Of a stretch of 40,980 nucleotides of DNA, positions 23,565 through 31,982 are shown piece after piece. Source of the DNA: Pyrodictiaceae archaeon (lineage in GTDB: Archaea > Thermoproteota > Thermoprotei_A > Sulfolobales > Pyrodictiaceae); assembly GCA_027062725.1 (NCBI GenBank), contig JAMOSW010000039.1, forward strand, positions 1 to 40,980, in the 5' to 3' direction. The position numbers and the translations under genes were made by a program. The notes beneath the pieces were generated by a model. It made no database searches and had not been told where the DNA came from. It worked only from the letters and a program-made list of their open reading frames with translations. Position 1 is the first letter of the stretch; every line of letters begins with the position of its first letter.

Positions 23565-24128
23565 GTGTTGAGCGAGAATGCAGCAGAGTACGCATATAGG
23601 GCTATCATTGAGGCCATACGGTGGGGTTTCCCTGTCTACGTTAAACGGCTTGTGCGTGGTGCCTTCCTGTTTCGCCGAGACAATGGCGGGAAAGGGGTTG
23701 TGTTTTCTAGCTGGGTCCCCGGCGAGGAGCCCAGCTACCGCTACGCCGCGCTGGGCATTGAGCCAGTGACTGTCTGGAAGAACAAGGTTGCAAAAGTCTC
23801 TGTGGAAGGGGCGCTTCTTGAGACTTACCCCTTCAACGTCGCCAGGACTGCAGGCCAGTACGTAACACTGTTCTCAACCTTTGAGGCGGACGTGTGGTAC
23901 CGTAGGCTTCTTGCAGCATGGCGTGGTGAGTATAGGCTCGCAGAGAGCTACCCCACTATCGTGGCCGAGGCTGTCTCCAGGAAGGGTTGTGACAAGGTGC
24001 TCTTCTTCCCAGAGCTTTCTGACTACGCTCTTCTACGTGGAGAGGCCGTGGTGGCCTGGTTTAACATGTTTGCGGGGAGACTGGATGATGTAGAGCACTA
24101 CGTGAAGGCTGCGGGGCTCCTCAGCTAG
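23565..24128 (+). CDS. unknown 187-residue protein downstream of hydrogenase
   Basis: The start at GTG 23565 (or TTG 23568) has GGAGG 9 bases upstream. The protein is not recognised. It is an alpha/beta protein without signal peptide or transmembrane helix: AAEYAYRAIIEAIRWGFPVY, VYVKRLVRGAFLFRRDNGGK, FNVARTAGQYVTLFSTFEAD, and one Cys (RKGCDKVLFF). It does not resemble HycI/HoxM-type endopeptidases (no GxGN near the N-terminus), nor HypC, HypD or a small subunit. Position between hydrogenase and the regulator/hyp genes suggests, but does not show, a hydrogenase-related role. It sits 149 bases after the large subunit beyond a T-run, so it may have its own promoter. Its stop shares CTAG with the convergent regulator. 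Confidence 0.65.
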   Translation: MLSENAAEYAYRAIIEAIRWGFPVYVKRLVRGAFLFRRDNGGKGVVFSSWVPGEEPSYRYAALGIEPVTVWKNKVAKVSVEGALLETYPFNVARTAGQYVTLFSTFEADVWYRRLLAAWRGEYRLAESYPTIVAEAVSRKGCDKVLFFPELSDYALLRGEAVVAWFNMFAGRLDDVEHYVKAAGLLS

Positions 24129-24520
24129 TCGGGTACGAAGACTGGCTGAACCATGGCTACACCGCGTATACGTGAAAGTTGCTTGTACAAGTCTTTAAGC
24201 TCAGCCGCCTCACCTTCAACATGCAGGTATATTAGTGCCGGTTTTTGAGGCTCGGATGACTTCTCCACGTATATCCGCTTCACTATGCTCTTCTCGAACA
24301 CTGGGCCGAGCTGGCTATAGACGCGGGGTAGGCTGACAACGGCAACGACTATTACGCCACGCAGTCGACCATGGTGGCTCCACCAGCTATTGAACGCTAT
24401 GAACAGCTCTACCGCGTCCCTGATAGCCCTAGATATGCTGGTGTAACCCATGTTCGAGGCTAGGGTCTGTAGCTTCGCGTAGAGCTCCTCTGGGAGAGAC
24501 ACGCCGGTCTTGACGACCAT
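24125..24520 (-). CDS. NikR-like ribbon-helix-helix regulator lacking usual Ni ligands
   Basis: From ATG 24520 the protein has 131 residues. The N-terminal ribbon-helix-helix DNA-binding domain reads KTGVSLPEELYAKLQTLASN, MGYTSISRAIRDAVELFI. The C-terminal part (RGVIVVAVVSLPRVY, LIYLHVEGEAAELKDLYKQL, IRGVAMVQPVFVP) follows the ACT-like topology of NikR. The known high-affinity nickel site of NikR (three His and one Cys) is not seen: only His-His in WWSHHGRL and one His in YLHVEG remain, and there is no Cys. It may sense something else or bind nickel differently. A TATA box at 24565-24574 lies downstream of the longer start at 24589, so that start is rejected. The gene follows hypA on the same strand. 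Confidence 0.72.
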   Translation of the reverse strand: MVVKTGVSLPEELYAKLQTLASNMGYTSISRAIRDAVELFIAFNSWWSHHGRLRGVIVVAVVSLPRVYSQLGPVFEKSIVKRIYVEKSSEPQKPALIYLHVEGEAAELKDLYKQLSRIRGVAMVQPVFVPD

Positions 24521-24564
24521 CACTATCTGCCCAAGAGGTGTCCCTACACAAGGCCCACCAGGAC

Positions 24565-24574
24565 GAATAAAGAG
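24565..24574 (-). promoter_or_regulatory. TATA box of the ribbon-helix-helix regulator
   Basis: On the minus strand CTCTTTATTC predicts transcription start near 24542 and a leader of ~22 bases before ATG 24520. It shows the regulator can be transcribed apart from hypBA. Confidence 0.5.
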
Positions 24575-24613
24575 GTAGGATACCTGCACTGGGCCAGGGG
24601 CGGGCCCCGGGGC

Positions 24614-25054
24614 TTAGCTGCTACTGTCCTTATCGTCGACTTCTATGTCAATGCTGTGTATTATAACGCCTTTTCCCTGGACTATTTCCACGTTGTTCGA
24701 GCCACAACGGGGACAGACGAGGTAGGATACTATCACGTCCGGGTTTATGTGGACAAGGGTTGAGAGCTGCGGGTCGTCCGATATCTTCTTGATGTCGTCG
24801 TCGCTGGGCTCCCATTCGTAGCCGCAGCTTAGGCACCGGAAGCGGGGCTTAACCATCTCTATCTCTATCTCTGCGTCTTGCGCGGGTGTGTCACGTGCAA
24901 CTACGCGTAGCGCGAAACGTAGAGCTTCTGGATCAACGAGACTGAGCATGCCCACCTGCAGTCTTATCTTAGTGACACGCTTCGCACCGGGGGTCTCCTT
25001 GAAGGCATCCTCTACGGCGGCGAGTATGCTTAGGGCGATGCTTGTCTCGTGCAA
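24614..25054 (-). CDS. hypA: hydrogenase nickel-insertion protein HypA
   Basis: HypA delivers Ni2+ to the hydrogenase large-subunit precursor together with HypB. The 146-residue protein starts at TTG with MHETSIALSILAAVEDAF; His2, the key nickel ligand, is present. The zinc site has C74/C77 (CLSCG) and C114/C117 (CPRCG). The ~36-residue stretch between the two Cys pairs is longer than in bacterial HypA, as known for archaeal forms. The acidic tail (EVDDKDSSS) is unremarkable. It follows hypB after 21 bases on the minus strand, so both form one operon. Confidence 0.93.
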   Translation of the reverse strand: MHETSIALSILAAVEDAFKETPGAKRVTKIRLQVGMLSLVDPEALRFALRVVARDTPAQDAEIEIEMVKPRFRCLSCGYEWEPSDDDIKKISDDPQLSTLVHINPDVIVSYLVCPRCGSNNVEIVQGKGVIIHSIDIEVDDKDSSS

Positions 25055-25075
25055 TGCTCCGCCTCCTCCCGGGCG

Positions 25076-25771
25076 CTACTTCCTCGTCGCGTGCCGCTCT
25101 ATTATCGTCTTTAGGTAGCTGTAGAGTTCCTCTATGCCCTGCCCCGTCTTCGCACTCACGAGGAATATGGGTGCCCACGGGTTGAGCTTCTTCGCGTCGC
25201 TTATCATCTTCTCAAGGTTTATGCCGATATAGTCTGCTAGGTCTACCTTGTTTATTACTATTATGTCGCTGACCCGTGTGCTGAGAGGGTGTTTTATGAA
25301 CTTGTCCTCGCCCTCTGCGACATCGGCGACCATTATCCTGGCATGTGCACCTAGGGGAAAGTTGAAGGGGCATATTATATTGCCGACATTCTCTATTATC
25401 ATTACCTTGATGGTTTTAAGGGCCTCGGCGCCGCCGAGGGCCTTTATAGCGGCCTCTATGTGTGGCACCTCGAGGTGGCAGGTGCCGCCTGTGTTTATCT
25501 GTACATGCTTTATGCCATACTTCGCTATACGTTCGGTATCGAGCGTTGTAGCCACGTCACCACCTATGTAGGCTATTTCGTCCACCTGGTAGTCCTTCAA
25601 CATTCGCTCCACTATGCGTTCTATTAGCGTAGTCTTCCCACTGCCGGGGCCACCGAGGAACTCGAGGACCGTTACACCGGCTTCGTCGTAGAGACGGCGC
25701 AGCGCCTCGGCCTTCCTCCGGTTTTCCTCAATAACGTCCTTTCCTATGAAGCGGACTACCTTCTCAACCAT
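25076..25771 (-). CDS. hypB: hydrogenase nickel-incorporation GTPase HypB
   Basis: This SIMIBI-class GTPase powers nickel delivery to [NiFe]-hydrogenase. Its 231 residues include P-loop GGPGSGKT (40-47), AYIGGDVATTLDTER, the metal site TGGTCHLE (C98-H99) conserved in archaeal HypB, IIENVGNIICP with the second Cys, and NKVDLAD for guanine recognition. The His-rich N-terminal nickel store of some bacteria is absent. A TATA box 24 bases upstream (25791-25798) predicts a leaderless mRNA starting at ATG 25771. Confidence 0.93.
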   Translation of the reverse strand: MVEKVVRFIGKDVIEENRRKAEALRRLYDEAGVTVLEFLGGPGSGKTTLIERIVERMLKDYQVDEIAYIGGDVATTLDTERIAKYGIKHVQINTGGTCHLEVPHIEAAIKALGGAEALKTIKVMIIENVGNIICPFNFPLGAHARIMVADVAEGEDKFIKHPLSTRVSDIIVINKVDLADYIGINLEKMISDAKKLNPWAPIFLVSAKTGQGIEELYSYLKTIIERHATRK

Positions 25772-25790
25772 AACCTAGTGCACCCCTGAC

Positions 25791-25798
25791 CTTAAACC
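25791..25798 (-). promoter_or_regulatory. TATA box of the hypBA operon
   Basis: On the minus strand GGTTTAAG is centred ~24 bases before ATG 25771. The 105-base divergent gap also holds CCTTATCCC (25832-25840), a weak TATA candidate for the ABC ATPase gene. Confidence 0.5.
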
Positions 25799-25876
25799 GG
25801 TGTACCTGCCCGGCGTGTCCCTAGAACAGGAGAAGGCCTTATCCCTGCCGCCGCGGCTACAGACCCGTCCGGGGCA

Positions 25877-26659
25877 ATGACGAGGGATTATCGGGCCGTA
25901 GACGGTGCGGAGAGTACCCTTGGGCAGAGCCCCGGCCAGGTACCAATCCTTGAGCTCCGCGACGTGCACAAGGTCTACAAGGTGGGCGAGGTTAAGGTCC
26001 ACGCACTGCGCGGACTCTCCGTAAGGATAATGCCCGGCGACTTCGTGGCTGTAATGGGGCCTAGTGGTAGCGGGAAATCAACCTTCCTTAACATTGCGGG
26101 CCTCCTTGACGTACCTACGCGTGGCAAGGTGTTCCTCCTTGGCAGAGACGTCTCTCGCCTCAACGAAGTGGCCCGCGCTAGGATACGCAATCGGGTCATA
26201 GGCTTCGTTTTCCAACAGTTCAATCTCATCCCAAGGCTCACGATATACGAGAACATCGAGATGCCCCTTATTCCGCGCGGCCTGCCACGTAGAGAGAGGA
26301 AGAAGCTCGTCCTCAAGGCGCTAAGGGAAGCCGAAGGAGACACATCATGGCTCCCGAAGAAGCCGCTGCAGCTCAGCGGTGGCCAGCAGCAGAGGGTGGC
26401 GATAGCGAGAGCCATAGTTGGACGGCCACGGCTCATACTCGCCGACGAGCCCACCGGCGCCCTTGATAGGGCCACAGCAGCCCGAATAGCAGCACTCTTT
26501 ATCAGACTTAACCGGGAAGAGAAACTCACAATCGTCGTCGTCACGCATGACCCTGAGCTGGCGCACTGCGCCCGCAAGATACTAATGATACGTGACGGCC
26601 GCATAGTCGGCGCTGAGGCCCCGCAGCCCCAGCGCTGCATAGCGTATAGTAGACGCTAG
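25877..26659 (+). CDS. MacB/LolD-type ABC transporter ATPase
   Basis: The 260-residue ATPase has Walker A GPSGSGKST (61-69), Q-loop FVFQQFNLIPRLTIYENIEM (110-129), signature LSGGQQQRVAIARA (166-179), Walker B LILADEPTGALD (186-197) and H-loop VTHD. FQQFNL and GALD are characteristic of the MacB/LolD/FtsE group, which pair with FtsX-like permeases and drive extracytoplasmic work rather than import. It starts a three-gene operon with the giant exoprotein (24 bases later) and the permease. The N-terminal 20 residues before VPILELRDVHKVY are variable. Confidence 0.92.
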   Translation: MTRDYRAVDGAESTLGQSPGQVPILELRDVHKVYKVGEVKVHALRGLSVRIMPGDFVAVMGPSGSGKSTFLNIAGLLDVPTRGKVFLLGRDVSRLNEVARARIRNRVIGFVFQQFNLIPRLTIYENIEMPLIPRGLPRRERKKLVLKALREAEGDTSWLPKKPLQLSGGQQQRVAIARAIVGRPRLILADEPTGALDRATAARIAALFIRLNREEKLTIVVVTHDPELAHCARKILMIRDGRIVGAEAPQPQRCIAYSRR

Positions 26660-26683
26660 CGCGGAGAGGACCGAGATGAGCGA

Positions 26684-29600
26684 GTGATGGGGAGGAGCCA
26701 CGCCTTGGCACGTGTTTGGCGGCTCACACTGCTCTTTACCTTAGCAGCTGCGGCCGTGCTGTTCTATATTCAGCCTCAGCCGCTGCACGCAGACGCCGAC
26801 GTCGGCAGAGGCCTGGTTCTGCTGTGGCTTAATGTGAGCGACCGCTGCGGCGACACGCTACAGGTAGGCGAGGAGGGTGTTGTGCGTCTACTCCTCCTCT
26901 ATCAGCCTCACCAGCAAGTAGCCGAGTATGTCTCGCTACGTGTCCTCCTTGTCTCACCCGACGGTGCGAGCAGTGAGGTGTGGCGCACCGTTTGGGGGCC
27001 CCTGGTCCTGCCGGGGGAGTCGAAGCTCCTAGCGTTCAACCTTACAATGCCACCTAGCGCCAGCCCGGGTAACTACAAGCTCCTAATCCGCTACAACATC
27101 GTCTATCTAGACGGCGACATCTACTCGTCAAACATTACAGCCGTCTTCCCCGTAGAGGGGTGTCCCTCCCGTGGGCTGCGGCTGTCTGCCCACCTAGAGC
27201 CCTACAGTTACCCTGGAACCCTAGGCGCGAGGCTTATAGTGAGGATATCTAATCCCGGCAATGAGAGCTTGGCAAACATTACTTTCCGTCTCAGTTTCCC
27301 TGAGGGCTGGAGGCCGAGAAGCTACACCGGTAACATTGCCCGACTGGAGCCCAACACTACAGCCAGCTTCACCGTAGACAACATCTATATCCCGGTCTGG
27401 CTCCAGCCCGGGACAGTGAGCCTCCCACTGAACATAAGCTACAGCTGCAGCCTCTGCGACCGCAACGTGACGATATCGAAGGTTATCGATCTCAACGTGA
27501 CTATTGAGAGGGCGCCACCGCTACACCTCGCACTCCTACACTACGGCTGGGCGGACGGCTATGCCTATACCGGCGAGTCGAACACCCTCTTCGCGGTCAC
27601 CCTTCAGCTTCTCGAGCCGGTTCGAGTTACCGGCGTGAACTACAGCCTAGTCCTTCCCCCAGGATTCTGTGCAGAGCCAGGCTCTCCCCTGAGAGGCTTC
27701 ATGGAGACGGTGCTCGGCTACGGTAGCTCGCTAAGGCTGGAGTTCCGTCTACAGACGCCAGAGGCGCCTGGCTGCTACGATGCAAGCCTCGTACTGAGGG
27801 CACGCATCGAGGACAACGGCACTACTGTCTGGCGCCCAGCGTTCATACCTCTAACCTTATGTGTCATGCGTCCGTCCACGGACGTGACCGTAACCCAGGC
27901 CTACTGGGAGACTTGGGTCGCCGGCCCCAGGGGCTATGACCTCTCTGCCCGCCTGCGGCTACTCTATACGGGTAATGACACGCTTGAGAGACTTGTCGCT
28001 AATGCTACCGCACTACCGCCTGCCGGAATACGGGGCGGCACCACAGCCCCCACCATAACAGCTGTGCCCGCCTCAAGAGACGGCATTGTCGAGTTATCGG
28101 TGCCTGGCGTCGTTGTCCCACCGGGCACCGACCACGTGGTACTATCCCTTAGGGGCTACGCGGTGCTAGCCACGCCCTCGGGCGGCGTCTACCGGGCACC
28201 GCTAGGTCTACGCGTAGTCCTCCCCGTGCCCCAGGAGGAGCCACTCCAACTGCTCTGGGCTAACTACACGACGCCCCACATCGTCCGGGGCGCTGGCCGC
28301 ATAGAGCTGCAGGTTAGGCTGGCAAACAATGGCTCAGTGCCGCTCCAGATACTCTGGCTAGAGCCCGAGGGACTGCCCACAGGCGTGAGCTTCATGGGCG
28401 CTAGTGGCGGCTGCCTAGCCACCACGCTGCCTAGCGGCTCCGCATGCACCGCCACGATTTCGCTGAACGTCTCGGAAGCCGCGCCCCTGGGCAGGTACGG
28501 GTTTATGCTCCGAGTAGCCTACAGCTATCGAACCACGAGCAGCCTCATAGAGGCGGAGTCCGTCTTCCCACTCAATATCACCATAGAGGATCCTGTGAGG
28601 TATGCGCCTAGGTTCATCCTCGTCACGGCCTACTGGGCAAGCGCCACCGGCGAGCCCATACCCGTCCTTCCAGGTGACCGTGGCGCCAGGCTCGTTGTGA
28701 CCGTGCTCAATAACGGCACAGTTGCGGCTACTAACCTCGTCGCCAGCCTTGAAGGCTGGAACTCCACGAGCACCGTATGCGCCGCAGTGCCGCCGGGAGG
28801 AAGCTGCAGCGCAGTGCTTTATGCAACGCCCAGGCCGGACATTGAGCCTAGCCTTGTGCTGCGCTACACTGCAGAGCCCTATGGTTCACGAATCCATCTC
28901 TCACAGCGGATACCCCTACATCTCCCCCTTGCAGACCCCGCCAAGGCCTTGATAGTTGATGGTGTCGAGTGGCTCTCTCCACCCGAGCCGGGGTCGCGGA
29001 CAGCGAAGCTCGGGGTAGCGCTGAAGCCCGACCCAAGTCTTGTCGAGTCAATAGTGTCTGTGAGGCTTGTGCTCCCGGAGGGCCTCTCATCGCCCCAGAC
29101 CGGGCACATAGCATATATGAAGAAGTATACGCTGCCTAGTGCCGGCCTCGCCGCAGTACTCGAGCAGCTCGGGGGACGTCAAGCAGCTAGACTTGCCACA
29201 CTACTCCAAGGCTCCACACCCGACGTGACAGGGGGCAACAGCCTCTACGTTGCCGACATAGCTGTAGACAGTACTGCCCTGGAGGCCCCAGCTGTAGCGC
29301 TGCTCGTGGTGAAGTGGCGCAGCGCGGCCGGCACGTTGCACGAGACGAAGTACAGGCTTGTGTTGCCGCCGCCAGAGTCAGCATCAATGCTGGTCGTTGA
29401 GAGTGGCCCACGAGCTCCTATGAAGGGAGGCGTCGCTAACCTTACGCTGAGCGTAACTAATGCAGGGAATGGCCCCGCGTACAATGTGTATCTTATTTTG
29501 GCGTCCTTGAGCCAGACAGGGTTCCCCGCTAAGCCGGTCATAGCTCTAGGCAAGATAGAGCCGGGCGAGACAAGGAAGATAACTGTGCCTATCGTGTTCA

Positions 29601-30235
29601 ACCCGGCATCCTTCACGGGCACCAAGACCTACACGTTCGCTGGCCTCGCTGCGCTTGTCTACGACGACACATTAGGCTTCAAACGCTTCATAAATGCGAC
29701 AGTCTCCGCAGTGCTAGAGCCGGTCATAAGGATAGTTGTGGAGAAGCTGAGGGTCGCCGAGGGGCAGGGAGGCTACTACCTAACCGGAGTCGTGGCAAAC
29801 ATGGGGCTGGAGGTTGCCTCGTCGGTAACCGTTACGGCATACTGCGGCCAGAAGGTCGCCAAAGAGTTCCTTGGCAACCTGGACCCGGGTACTGAGACAC
29901 CCTTCAAGCTAAGCCTCGGGGAACGCGGCGTTAGCTGCAGTACAGTACTAGTCATAGTCGAGTACCTAGACGAGTATGGCTACCGGTATCGAGTCAATGC
30001 ATCCGTGCCAGCCGAGCCTGTGAAGCCCGCGGAGACGCCGACAGCGGCTACTACAGCTACGCTCTCGCAGAGCAGGCAGGGAGGAGAAGGAGGAGTCTCT
30101 AGCGTTCTGTTTACGGGGCGCCTGCTTGCCGCCCTCGGCGGGGGCTTCGTCGCCGGGTTGGCGGTGGCTGCTCTACGCCGCAGAAGGAGCGTGGAGGAGG
30201 AGCTGCTGCAGCTCGAGGAGGGCGGTGGGACTTGA
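26684..30235 (+). CDS. giant extracellular CARDB/COG1361-like protein anchored by C-terminal TM
   Basis: The 1183-residue protein starts at GTG 26684 or ATG 26687. An N-terminal signal sequence (LTLLFTLAAAAVLFYIQPQ) is followed by a long series of immunoglobulin-like beta domains. Recurring signatures are VRISNPGNESLANITFRLSF, LVVTVLNNGTVAATNLVASL, LTLSVTNAGNGPAYNVYLIL, and cysteine pairs in loops such as CLATTLPSGSACTATIS and CAAVPPGGSCSAVL, which may be disulfides. Many N-x-S/T sites suggest N-glycosylation. The C-terminal end has a Thr/Ala/Ser linker, one transmembrane helix (LLAALGGGFVAGLAVAAL) and the cytoplasmic sequence RRRRSVEEELLQLEE. This is the COG1361 S-layer-related class often found with MacB-like ATPases in archaea. 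It presumably works with the permease on the outer face; ligand unknown. Confidence 0.8.
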   Translation: MMGRSHALARVWRLTLLFTLAAAAVLFYIQPQPLHADADVGRGLVLLWLNVSDRCGDTLQVGEEGVVRLLLLYQPHQQVAEYVSLRVLLVSPDGASSEVWRTVWGPLVLPGESKLLAFNLTMPPSASPGNYKLLIRYNIVYLDGDIYSSNITAVFPVEGCPSRGLRLSAHLEPYSYPGTLGARLIVRISNPGNESLANITFRLSFPEGWRPRSYTGNIARLEPNTTASFTVDNIYIPVWLQPGTVSLPLNISYSCSLCDRNVTISKVIDLNVTIERAPPLHLALLHYGWADGYAYTGESNTLFAVTLQLLEPVRVTGVNYSLVLPPGFCAEPGSPLRGFMETVLGYGSSLRLEFRLQTPEAPGCYDASLVLRARIEDNGTTVWRPAFIPLTLCVMRPSTDVTVTQAYWETWVAGPRGYDLSARLRLLYTGNDTLERLVANATALPPAGIRGGTTAPTITAVPASRDGIVELSVPGVVVPPGTDHVVLSLRGYAVLATPSGGVYRAPLGLRVVLPVPQEEPLQLLWANYTTPHIVRGAGRIELQVRLANNGSVPLQILWLEPEGLPTGVSFMGASGGCLATTLPSGSACTATISLNVSEAAPLGRYGFMLRVAYSYRTTSSLIEAESVFPLNITIEDPVRYAPRFILVTAYWASATGEPIPVLPGDRGARLVVTVLNNGTVAATNLVASLEGWNSTSTVCAAVPPGGSCSAVLYATPRPDIEPSLVLRYTAEPYGSRIHLSQRIPLHLPLADPAKALIVDGVEWLSPPEPGSRTAKLGVALKPDPSLVESIVSVRLVLPEGLSSPQTGHIAYMKKYTLPSAGLAAVLEQLGGRQAARLATLLQGSTPDVTGGNSLYVADIAVDSTALEAPAVALLVVKWRSAAGTLHETKYRLVLPPPESASMLVVESGPRAPMKGGVANLTLSVTNAGNGPAYNVYLILASLSQTGFPAKPVIALGKIEPGETRKITVPIVFNPASFTGTKTYTFAGLAALVYDDTLGFKRFINATVSAVLEPVIRIVVEKLRVAEGQGGYYLTGVVANMGLEVASSVTVTAYCGQKVAKEFLGNLDPGTETPFKLSLGERGVSCSTVLVIVEYLDEYGYRYRVNASVPAEPVKPAETPTAATTATLSQSRQGGEGGVSSVLFTGRLLAALGGGFVAGLAVAALRRRRSVEEELLQLEEGGGT

Positions 30236-31455
30236 CGGCGTCACTCATACGCATACTACCTGACCTAGCCAGATATGCCGCTAAGGCGCTTACGGAGAAG
30301 AAGCTGAGAAGCTTGTTGACGATTGTAGGCATCGCTATTGGGCCGATGGCTTTGACCGCTATACTTGGCGTCGTGCAGGGCTACTCCAACTACGTCATTA
30401 ACCAGCTGGAGGGTCTTGGCCAGAACCTCATAATCCTCGTTCCTAGCGCTAACTATGACATGAGCAGCAGCGACATAGCCTTCCTCAGGGACCTACCTGG
30501 GGTCAAGGAGGTTACGCCTTTCTACAGCCTACGCGCAAAAGCCAAGCAAGGCGTCAGAGACATAGACATTGCGATATACGCTGTTGACCTTGACGTCTTC
30601 TTCCATGCCCTTGGAAAGTTACGTCTAGAGGAGGGTAGCCTGCCGCCGCCCGGCGACACGGCCTCGGCAGTGATAGGCCACTACATAGCCTTTGACGAGA
30701 CCGGCACAAGGTACTACCGAGTAGGCGATGTGCTAACGTTGACATACTATAGCTTCAAGCGGGGAAGACTTATCCAGCATAGCATCAGCGTTATAGTCGC
30801 AGGGGTACTGGCAGAGTTCGGCAACGCGTTCTTTGTAAATCCGGATGTAACCGTCTTCCTACCGCTCGATGCAGGCCCAAAACTACTGGGCATGAAGAAA
30901 TGGAGCGGTATCATTGTCGTTGCGGATAGCCCGGCCTACGTCGAGAACCTAACAAAGTTCCTGAGGGAGGTTTACGGGGAGAGAGCCAACGTCATATCAC
31001 TTATAGAGATATCAAAGGTTGTAGCCTCCATAACGGCCGCTATGAGGTTCATCACCATAGCCGCGGGTAGTGCTGCGTTCGCGGTGGCGGCCACGGGCAT
31101 CGCAGCTACAATGATAACATCAGTTATGGAGCGGACACGAGAGATAGGCGTACTTAAAGCGATTGGTTTCACTGACGCAGAGATAGTGACCTCGATAATA
31201 CTCGAGGCCATCCTCATGAGTCTGCTTGGTTCGGCTTTCGGCATCGCAGCGGGCGTGGCGGCAGCATACGCCCTCTCAACTAGAGGCATGGTCCTGCAAG
31301 GCATGCAAGTGGTCATACGCGCCCCGCCAGAGATAACACTGCCGATGATAGTAAAGACCATAGCATTGACTATTGTCATCGGCGTGCTTGGCAGCCTGCT
31401 GCCAGCCCACCGGGCTGCGAGGATACCGCCCGCCGAGGCTCTCCGCTACGAGTAA
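30232..31455 (+). CDS. MacB/FtsX-type ABC permease
   Basis: The 407-residue protein starts at TTG 30232, overlapping the exoprotein stop as TTGA, with GGTGG upstream. It has the MacB architecture: N-terminal transmembrane helix (SLLTIVGIAIGPMALTAILG) after a cytoplasmic amphipathic stretch (AKALTEKKLRS); a large extracellular MacB_PCD-like domain (residues ~45-255); and three C-terminal helices containing RTREIGVLKAIGFTDAEIVT, the conserved FtsX/MacB segment contacting the ATPase, and AHRAARIPPAEALRYE at the end. Together with the ATPase it forms a mechanotransmission-type transporter; substrate unknown. Confidence 0.9.
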   Translation: MTASLIRILPDLARYAAKALTEKKLRSLLTIVGIAIGPMALTAILGVVQGYSNYVINQLEGLGQNLIILVPSANYDMSSSDIAFLRDLPGVKEVTPFYSLRAKAKQGVRDIDIAIYAVDLDVFFHALGKLRLEEGSLPPPGDTASAVIGHYIAFDETGTRYYRVGDVLTLTYYSFKRGRLIQHSISVIVAGVLAEFGNAFFVNPDVTVFLPLDAGPKLLGMKKWSGIIVVADSPAYVENLTKFLREVYGERANVISLIEISKVVASITAAMRFITIAAGSAAFAVAATGIAATMITSVMERTREIGVLKAIGFTDAEIVTSIILEAILMSLLGSAFGIAAGVAAAYALSTRGMVLQGMQVVIRAPPEITLPMIVKTIALTIVIGVLGSLLPAHRAARIPPAEALRYE

Positions 31456-31511
31456 CGCACCCCAGAGGGATAGGGCTAGGTTAATGCACTACTACGCTTA
31501 CAAGCCGGGGC

Positions 31512-31841
31512 ATGAGGTGTTGCGGAGGCTTGAGCCGCGAGTACCGTGGGAGAAGGGTAGTGGTCTGGCCAGCCTATATTGACGCCACACTATCCCGGGG
31601 CGAGGGCAGGAAGGTGCCCATACGGGATGCGGTGAGGAAGCCACGGGTCGACGAGATAGTCGAAGCCGCTAAGAGGCTTGGCCTTAACCCGGAAGTCGAG
31701 GACGCTAAACACCCGAGGCGCTGGTGGGAGCAGAGACAGCGCGTCATTGTAGACAAACTGGGCTCAAAGCTCGAAACGTTAAGAGCGGTAGCCGCAGAGG
31801 TTAGGCGGATACGAGAGGAGAGGAAAAGGCTACACCGCTAG
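31512..31841 (+). CDS. srp19: signal recognition particle 19 kDa protein (SRP19)
   Basis: SRP19 binds helices 6 and 8 of 7S RNA and helps SRP54 assemble for membrane targeting. The conserved core is YRGRRVVVWPAYIDATLSRG, GRKVPIRDAVRKPRVDEIVE, AAKRLGLNPEVEDAKHPRRW, the last containing the RNA-contacting basic motif. From ATG 31512 it has 109 residues. TTG 31530 gives the more usual N-terminus SREYRGRR but has GGAGG too close. A TATA-like GGTTAATGC at 31479-31487 predicts a start of transcription just before 31512. It is a single gene 56 bases after the ABC operon. Confidence 0.9.
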   Translation: MRCCGGLSREYRGRRVVVWPAYIDATLSRGEGRKVPIRDAVRKPRVDEIVEAAKRLGLNPEVEDAKHPRRWWEQRQRVIVDKLGSKLETLRAVAAEVRRIREERKRLHR

Positions 31842-31982
31842 GACACCTACACGCTCAAGAACGTTATTAACAGGGGGAAGCCTGGATAGCGGTGCTGCCT
31901 CAAACCGTGTCGCCAACCAGCGACTCTAAGAGGAGCCAGAGATTCCACAGGAGTCCCCAGGCAGCGCCTGTTTGCTTGCTAC

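Noticed and set aside
24521-24589. N-terminal extension of the NikR-like regulator to 24589
   Set aside because: It would start upstream of the TATA box at 24565-24574, and the added residues do not resemble the family.
25975-26640. Minus-strand open frame of 221 codons
   Set aside because: It is antisense to the ABC ATPase, which has all ABC motifs; the minus frame has none.
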